A stretch of DNA of 64,000 bases, from NCBI RefSeq assembly GCF_907164915.1, contig NC_061862.1, positions 122,725,533 through 122,789,532 on the forward strand, given 5' to 3'. The position numbers and the translations under genes were made by a program. Each line of letters starts with the position of its first letter. Position 1 is the stretch's first letter. Shown here in pieces: positions 56,945-64,000 of this stretch. The notes under the pieces were generated by a model. That model saw only the letters and a list, made by a program, of their open reading frames with translations. It had not been told where the DNA came from and did not search any database. This DNA comes from Impatiens glandulifera. Lineage: Eukaryota > Streptophyta > Magnoliopsida > Ericales > Balsaminaceae.

Positions 56945-58830
56945 AATATGTGAAATAAAAATGTTAGTTTATTGAAGCGAGGAGATGGTTGAATGCAAAT
57001 GATATTGGTTAAATTTTGCAATGAAATTGGTGGGTGAGAATGACATTCACAAAATTAGAGGTCGATTGGGATGAATGGTTAAAATATGCGATGGAATTGG
57101 TGGTTGGGTAAATGACATTCACGATGGTTGGATAAATGAAATTCACGATATGGAAGGAGATGGTTTGTTGTTTGTCGATTTGACCGAAGTAAAAGTGTAA
57201 GGTCACAAGATTATAGGTCAATTGAAGTTAATACAAATATGGAATGAGATGGTTTGTTAGTCGAAGTGAGTATGTCACACGATGAGAGGTCGACTAGGTC
57301 AATTGAGGTGGATATAATATGGAATATGAGATGGTTTGTTAGTCAAAGTGAGAATGTCACACGATAAGAGATCAACTAGGTCAATTGAGATAGATAAAAA
57401 TATGGAATGAGATGGTTGGTTAGTCCAAGTGAGTATCCCACACGATGGGAGGTTGATTGGGGATTCATGTGCCAAAGTGAGGGTAAAAGAGATTGGTAAT
57501 GTACCAAAGTGAAAGTTTAAGGTCACAATATGAGATGTACGATTAGGGAGGATAAACGTGAAATGAGATGGGTTGGTCAGTCAAAGTGAGGATAAGTAAG
57601 TCGGGTTGTTTATTGTAAAATATGTGAGGAGATTGATTGTTTGTCCGAAATGAAAGTAAAGTCACGAGATGAGAGGTCAATTGAGATTAGTTATATAAAA
57701 TTGTGGAATGTGATGGTTTTGGTTAATCGAAGTAAGTAAGGTCACGCTATGAGAGGTCGATTGGGGATTGATGGGTCAAAGTGAGGTAAAAGAGATTAGT
57801 AACATTGAAGATGGTTGATTTGACCAAAAAGAAATTGTGTAAGATCACACAACATGAGAGGTTGATTAGGGTGTGGATAAATGTGCAATAACATGGTTAG
57901 TTATCTGAAGTAGGATAAACAAGTCAAGTTGTATTGTAAAATATATGAGGAGATGGGTCATGAGATAAGAGGCCATTTGGTGATTTGTGACCAAAGTGAA
58001 GAGTAAAAGAGATGGGTGATGTTGGAGATGGTTGATTTGACCATTGTGAAAGTGTAAGGTCACATATGAGAGGTCAATTATTGGGGTGGATAAATTTAGA
58101 ATGAAATGAATGGTTAGCCCAATGGAGGATAAAGAAGGTTGGGTTGTATATTGTAAAATATGTTAGGAGATGAGTTGTTTGATGAAGTGAAAGAAAGGTC
58201 TTGAGATGAGAGGTTGATTGTGAATTGATGGATAAATGTGGAATGAGATGGTTAATTAGTCAAAGTTAAAGTAAGGTAACGAGATGAGATGTCAATTAGG
58301 GTGGATAAATATGGAATGAGATGTATGGTCAACCAAAGTGAGGATAAGAATGTCGGATTGTATATTATAGAACATATGAGAATATGAGTTGTGATTTGAT
58401 GAAGTGAAATGAAGGTCTTCGAGAGAATAGAGGTCGATTGTGATTGGTTGATAAATATTTAATGAGATGATTTTTGATTAATCAAAGTGAAAGTAATGTA
58501 AATAGATAGATGTCGATTGTGAAAAAAAATTGATATTGGTGGTTAAAATATGCTAGAAGATTAGTTGTTTGACCAAAGTGAAAGTTAAGGTCACGAGATG
58601 AGAAGTATGATTTGAATTAGTAGATAAATGTGGAAGAAGATGGTTGGTCAGTTTGAGTGCTTTAAGGTCACGAGATAAGGTCGATTGAGCATTGATGGGA
58701 CAAAGTAAGGGTAAAAAAAATTGGTAATGTTTGAGATTTTTTATTTGACCAAAGCGAAAGTGTAAGGTCACGAAATAAGAGGTTCATTAAAAAAATATGA
58801 TGAAATATGTGAGAAAATGAATTATTTTAT
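56945..58830. repeat. Degenerate minisatellite array, orientation 2
   Basis: Motifs AATGAGATGGTTGGTTAGTC, GTCACGAGATGAGAGGTCGA, TTGGGGATTGATGGGTCAAA and AAAGTGAGGATAA recur throughout. They are the reverse complement of the 48360-50340 array. The minus-strand open frames in it are artefacts. Confidence 0.85.
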
Positions 58831-59039
58831 CGAAGTGAATAAAATGTTAATATATTATTGGTGATTTATTAAGAATTTAAACATTGAAGTACATATTATT
58901 ATAATTTTTTTATTAATGTTTTATATATATATTTTTATCCGTGTGCATCGCAAGAGAATATTCTTAATATTTATAATATGTGTTATAAAAGTTAATGAAA
59001 ATATATTGTGTTGCTAAAATGTTTTGCAAACATTGACGT

Positions 59040-60574
59040 TGTTATGATCGGTGACAACAATAAAAAGGGGCGTTGAATATTATTGTACTATTTTTGACTT
59101 TTAATACGATTTTAATCCTGTTAAGTACATAAAATCTGTTTCCATTCTTCGACAAATCGTAGCAAAGTTTTGAACGAATTCAAGTGCGGAAACTGCTTGC
59201 GGGATTTGAAGCGAAAGATATAAGACTATAAGAAACAGTAAGGAAATAACACAAGGTTTTATGGATGTTCGGAGATAAAACTCCTACGGTAGCCCTTCTT
59301 CTATTTCCATAAGGATTCCACTTGAAGACTTTTATTTGTATAGCCTCTACACAAACCCAGTCAGAACACAAGACTTAACAACTTTCTGTTCTGAACTTCT
59401 AGCTATCACACTCTATTGAACAGACAACGTTTTATTCAACTTACAATACTGAAAATACTCTCATGTAGTATAGTAAATTATCGCTCAGCTTAACTTAGTG
59501 ATTCTCAGAATAAACTAGAGAGTAATAAAAGATTTAAGCAATTCGAGATCGTGCGTAAATTCAAAGATTGAGCCAGTGAATCAAAATTTCCAAGAGAGAG
59601 AGATTCGACGTTGTACTTTGATGCCCATTTTATATCTAAAGTGTAGCAACGGTCGAATCTAATTCGTAGATACGTGTCACCTTTCTGATGGTTGTATGCC
59701 AGATGTACGGTATAGTATGCAAGAATAATATTCGTTGGATCGTGACGTATAAGATGGTAGTGTGCGGAATATTGATTAGAACATGGTGTACTTGATAGTA
59801 CTGCGTGGGCTAGTGGAATAATCGTGTACGTGGCAGTTGTACATTTTGATGTATTAAGCTGATGTGGCAGACTGCTGATAGTGAACACAACCGTTGGCGT
59901 AATGCTGATGTTCGCTACTCGGTTGTGCTGACAGAGCAAGGCTGTTGTTCACTACTCGGCTATTAGCGCAACACAACTGTGCTGAAGGAGCGGGGCTGCT
60001 GTCAGCGCTTCTTCAGACTGCTGCTGAAGTAAGGCTACTGCTAGTGCTTCTTCAGACTGCTGCTGATGCAAGGCTGCTGCTAGCGCTTATTCAGACTGCT
60101 ACTGAAACAAGGCTACTTTCAGCGCTTTTTCAGATTACTGCTGAAGCAAGGCTGTTGCTAACACTTTTTCAGACTGCTACTGAAGCAAAACTTCTACTAG
60201 CGCTTCTTCAGATTGCTGCTAAAACAAGGCTACTACTAGCGTTTCTTCATATTGTTGTTGACAAGGCTGCTACTAGCGCCTTTTTCAGCACGACTGACAT
60301 CGACTCTACTGTTGGCAACCCTACTACCAACGCTTCTTCAGCTCTACTAACGCCAACTCTTCTGCTCGCACCTCTTCAGCTTTACCTGTGCATTAAACAT
60401 CTGCATAATTTAGTTATATTCAATTATCAACGCATCATCAAAACTATGTCGTATTAATTTTTATTATCCTAAGTTTATTTTAACCAATTAAATCGTTTTT
60501 CTTAATTCAATTTAATTAATGATTTCTCTTTTAATCTTAATTCCCCCCTTTTATTTCTTTAATTCAATCTAACA
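59040..60574 (-). repeat. LTR of a third copia derivative (3' LTR, reverse orientation)
   Basis: Plus-strand ends are TGTTATGATCGGTGACAACA and TTCAATCTAACA. Just outside, on the minus strand, AAAAAGGGGGAAAA is a polypurine tract abutting the LTR start TGTTAGATTG, so this is the 3' LTR of an element running leftward. The block AAGGTTTTATGGATGTTCGG is shared with the LTRs at 23453 and 25660. The partner LTR lies beyond 64000. Confidence 0.8.
59985..60285. repeat. 45-bp tandem repeat in the LTR
   Basis: About six copies of a unit containing GCTTCTTCAGACTGCTGCTG and AAGCAAGGCTGCTGCTAGC. The period is a multiple of three, so an open frame (59945-60457) runs through; it is an artefact of the repeat. 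Confidence 0.9.
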
Positions 60575-62675
60575 TTTTCCCCCTTTTTGATGATGTTAAA
60601 ACTAAATTATAAGAACATGGAGTTAAAGGTAAATTATATATTTATATATGAGGATAAAAACACAAAATATTAGAGTAAAGATATCCCCCTTTTAAATTCT
60701 TTGTAGCTTTCCCGAGTTCTCTCCAAGTGACTCGCTACTGACTCGCTATCTCCATCCTCGTCCAAGCTTCCCCCTACTTGCTCTTCACCCTTTACCGCTT
60801 TCCCCCTTTTTAACAGCATCAATATCTTCAATATGATTGTCTGTTCCATTCTTTAGGAAGTCAGTTACTTCGTCAATCTGCATACAAATAGTATCATTCT
60901 TCGCGGATAGATCCTAGTTTTGGCTGCAGGTGGTTTTGAGCAAAATATATTTTAGCCTAGTCATGGACTCCTTCATGATCGTTACCTCATTAGAACTCCT
61001 CGAAACTTGGCGAAGGATTTTATCCTATGTTGAAGGTGCCGAGGCCGTTGCTTTTGAGGTAACAGCTGACTATTCCTTCAGAAATTACAATTCACCAAAG
61101 ATTGTTTCAATACTTTATTGTAAAGGCATAATGGTGTCTTGGATGAAATGATGGAGATCCACCGTTCCTCGAGATGACTCCTCTAGAGAATGAGGAGCCG
61201 ACTGTTTCAAATGGGAACCGATTGGAAGGATCTGAAGAGGAGAGATATGAGTACTTTCTTGAATGGCAGACGACGCTGGATCTTTTGAAGATGAGGAAGC
61301 CCGAGGAGAGGGCACCCGAATCAACGCTTGCGATAATCCATCGACCCCTTGAATGTTTGTACATATATCTTTGATAGTTCCAATCACCTCTATAGAGTGA
61401 CTGAATGCAGCTCAAAGAAGTTTTTGCTCATACATGAAAGCTTTCTACTCCGATGCAAAAGGATGTTTCTCGGCATCCGGACTGATTTCTAACTCAGGTT
61501 ATGAAAATATCTGTACATCATCTTGAGAAAGCTCCTTCTCAAAAGTAGGGGAGGAACGCCGTTTAACCAATTTGGAGAGCTCCTTCTCGGAAGCAGGAGA
61601 GAAGTGCTGCTCAACAACCTAAGATAACTACTACTGTGCAATGGAGAGTTGCTGCTGCTCAGCAGCTTGAAAGAGTTGCTTCTCAGTAACTTGTAGAGGC
61701 AACTCCTCTACAGTAGAGAGGGGCTGTTGTAATTCAACCAAAGGGAGTTGTTGCTCAATAGTAGGGAACAACAACTTTTCAACAAATAATAGTTGCGCTT
61801 CGGCATCTGGACGGTTCAGCACTTCCATAGGCTTCTTCTTTGTTGTTCAGCATTATTGGAGGATTTCCTGCCATGTATGAATGACATGGAATTCGAGCTA
61901 AAGGAGTCCGGGATCTGCTACAGTCTGACGTTAACCCTAGCATCCAGCCAAGATGTTCTCTCTAGAGGGTCGTAGTTGGCCTGCCTTTGGATAAGGATTA
62001 GGTGCAGGGAACCTCCTCTAGCATTGGCCGCGACTAGATCTCTCCTCATGAGAGCTTCTTGAATATTCTTGGTGCAAAACCAAGTCGGGACTAATTTCTC
62101 CATAAAAATCAGCGCCTTAAACTTTTGACTGAGATCGACACTATAAAGGAATTGATCGAACCTATGGTGAAGCCTTACATTACTCCATCTGTCGAAGGCT
62201 CTTAGTCTCTTAAACGACGTTGTCTCAACCTCCTCCATAATTAGATCGATTGTTTACTTTACAATGGAGAGAGGTTCGGGTATAAAGACTATAAGGTCTT
62301 TTCCTTTTCCTGCAAATTCGGTAGGCTATTCAGCATTAGGGACAGGTTCCCTAAATACGATATCTCTAACAGCTTGAACCCTTCTTGCAATTTTCGCTGG
62401 AGAGATGGCTGATATAGGGACAACAACTTTTAGAGTTGCTACTTTCAGTTGTGCTGCAACAGGGTTAATAGCTGTCTGATCATCTAGGATTTCAACACCC
62501 TTACCAGCATACACAACAGTTGCTGGTGTCTCAGTCATTCCAACAACAGGGACTTCGAGTGGCACTATAGCTAGAGTAGATTTAGAGGCTACCTTAGTTG
62601 ATACCTCTACAGTAGGGGATTTTTCCAATCTCGCCTTATTTGACTTGGAGGAAGTCTTAGTAGTCTCTCCAGTAA
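60575..62675 (-). pseudogene. Decayed accessory-gene remains of the third copia derivative
   Basis: Minus-strand fragments in several frames. 62675-61918 reads through two stops: KSNKARLEKSPTVEV ... LRAFDRWSNVRLHHRF, VDLSQKFKALIFMEKLVPTW, ANARGGSLHLILIQRQA, YDPLERTSWLDARVNVR. Then follow Gln/Leu-rich repeats (61828-61631: QQLPLVELQQPLS, TEKQLFQAAEQQQLS) and a Ser-rich stretch (61415-61107). It occupies the post-pol position. The segments do not obviously match gene C, so the accessory cargo differs between relatives. Function unknown. Confidence 0.55.
60700..60940. other. Non-coding stretch between LTR and accessory remains
   Basis: CCCC/TTTT-rich blocks (for example GATATCCCCCTTTTAAAT and CGCTTTCCCCCTTTTTAAC) repeat the polypurine-tract pattern of the element on the minus strand. 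No gene. Confidence 0.5.
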
Positions 62676-63290
62676 TTGGACTAAAAAGATCCATGTGCAA
62701 TAATTCCAGAAACCTGTCGGATTGGATATTCCCTTTGTTTTTAAAATTTGATCTGACATGTTTTCCTATCTGACAAGCAGAACAGACCTTATCTATAGAA
62801 AATTCAGTTTATGTATTTTAGTTACAAGATCTTTTGAACAAATGTTGTTAATGGTTTTAAAATTCAGATGATTTAGTCTTTTATGGCACAACCAATTTTG
62901 ATCATTTTTAGCAATAATGCGTACATGATCAGACATTTTATTCTTTTAGTTCATCTTATAGGAATTTCCTACTCTACTTCTGTCAGCAGGGTGTTCCCCT
63001 ACTGATCTTTTACAAGACATGCATGTTTTTGAAAATCTACATTGTACATGTTATTACACATGTGACTTATACTAATCAAGTTATAGCATATATTTTCTAC
63101 TAACAACACATTATTAATTGTAAGGTTACCGTGGACAATCTTACCCTTATCCACGATTTTACCTTTACTGTTATCACTGAATGTGATCTTTGGTCCTATA
63201 CACTTTGTTATGTCAGTCAGCAGCCGACTTTTTCCTGTCATGTATTTGGAGCAGCCGTTGTCCAAATATCAAATAGAGTCTTCTAGGCAA
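62676..63290 (-). pseudogene. Protease and start of integrase of the third copia derivative, truncated
   Basis: The protease reads LDNGCSKYMTGKSRLLTDI (DNG in place of DSG, and a TGA two residues before), then [19 protein letters not shown] as in the intact Pol. Further left come the pre-integrase zinc-binding pattern VCSACQIGKHVRSNFKNKG and LLHMDLFSPI, where similarity to integrase stops at about 62676 and accessory sequence begins. RT and RNase H are absent from the 3.4 kb between here and the LTR. Confidence 0.8.
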
Positions 63291-64000
63291 CTCTCCTGAT
63301 TTACTTATAAATATACATATTTACAGCTTTGGTACCCATATTCATTTGGATCCACTGTTGATCAATCCCCTGGGAATGCATATTTGGGTTATTTGTATGG
63401 ATCTCGGGTTTTGATGAAAACTTCTTGACTTTCTGTCAAGTTTTTGTTTGTCAGTTAGTTGGTTACCCGCTTCTTAGGCTTTAACCATCTTTACTTTTGG
63501 TCAATTGGCTTAACATATTTAAGTTCATCTTTTAAAGTCAAGTTATCACAATTGTGATTAGTTCTAGTATCAGTTAAATTTCTCTTGACAAAGCTTATGG
63601 TTAAGTTCGCCTTTTACTATCTGGGTTGCCATTAACAAATTCTAGACCAGATTTGTATCCAGCAGGCCTTTACTGACTAATCAGTTGTTTAACCATCGGA
63701 TTTCATCAAAGAACTAACCACATAGTTTAATCGTTGATTTTTAGAAGAAAGAGTTTGGATTGTTTCTTTGAGCTTCTCATTCTTAGATGAGAGCTCATTT
63801 ATTTTGTTTTTCAAAACTTCAGGTTCATTTTTTTAGATGAAGAGCTTGTACTGTCAGGTTTATTTTCAAATTTATTTTATTAAAACAGTATGACAGTTTC
63901 TTGTACTCAATGACCATGTCATTGAGTGTAGTAGTTAGCTCATCTCTTGTAAATTCTTCAGAGGTAAAGTCAAATACCTCATTATCGTTGGCCATGAAGC
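63291..64000 (-). pseudogene. C-terminal Gag remains of the third copia derivative (runs off the window)
   Basis: From the right edge leftward: FMANDNEVFDFTSEEFTRDEL, then NDMVIEYKKL and a coiled segment similar to the Gag tail at 54084. The gag-pol junction near 63345 keeps the ATATGGGTACCAAAGC block found at 28904 and 54766. The element continues beyond 64000. Confidence 0.65.

Noticed and set aside
59945..60457. 170-aa Leu/Ala-rich open frame resembling a repeat protein
   Set aside because: It arises from a 45-bp tandem repeat in an LTR; no other sign of coding.

Overview
This is nuclear DNA of a flowering plant, almost certainly a eudicot. The evidence is an 11-exon plastid leucine-biosynthesis gene with GT-AG introns, an F-box/LRR gene, very AT-rich intergenic DNA and a dense nest of plant transposable elements (Ty1/copia, Mutator-like, Tourist-like MITE, SINE-like). 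The accessory proteins carried by the copia elements resemble, from memory only, a 'putative plant transposon / dystroglycan-like' family abundant in some asterids such as Gesneriaceae; an asterid host is a weak inference.

Layout. 1-12.3 kb: AT-rich intergenic DNA with a reverse-strand LTR (1310-1579), TA microsatellites, SINE-like repeats and a short Mutator derivative (11816-12195) next to the promoter of the next gene. 12.43-15.35 kb: complete 3-isopropylmalate dehydrogenase gene (406 aa, 11 exons), the best-supported cellular gene. 15.65-16.25 kb: a fold-back inverted repeat. 16.25-40.35 kb: one decayed Kaonashi-type Mutator element (DUF1985/ULP1-like protease gene on +, mudrA-type transposase on -) that received two later insertions: a 1.74 kb solo copia LTR in the transposase gene (23453-25188, 5-bp duplication GATAC) and a very young 14.6 kb copia element (25660-40281, 5-bp duplication GTTAT, both LTRs 1358 bp with about four differences). 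41.38-43.14 kb: intronless F-box/LRR gene on the minus strand. 43.8-44.5 kb: a Tourist-like MITE with another repeat nested in it. 45.7-47.96 kb: FAR1/FHY3-like pseudogene. 48.36-50.34 and 56.95-58.83 kb: two arrays of the same degenerate minisatellite in opposite orientation. 52.59-56.94 kb: a copia derivative that keeps gag and an accessory gene but has lost pol. 59.04-64.0 kb: 3' part of a third copia derivative on the minus strand, deleted from integrase into accessory sequence.

The most unusual system is the accessory region of the copia family. The young element carries, between pol and its 3' LTR, three diverged paralogous genes (32701-33435, 33917-34624, 35779-38607), each with its own TATA box and short leader, plus a 661-bp tandem duplication. 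A fourth paralogue, again with a TATA box, survives in the pol-less derivative at 55740-56444. Gag and Pol lie in different frames in the young element; an 82-nt GT-AG interval (28860-28941) would join them exactly in frame if spliced out. Two relatives lost reverse transcriptase by different deletions but kept gag plus accessory sequence, which suggests that they were mobilised in trans.
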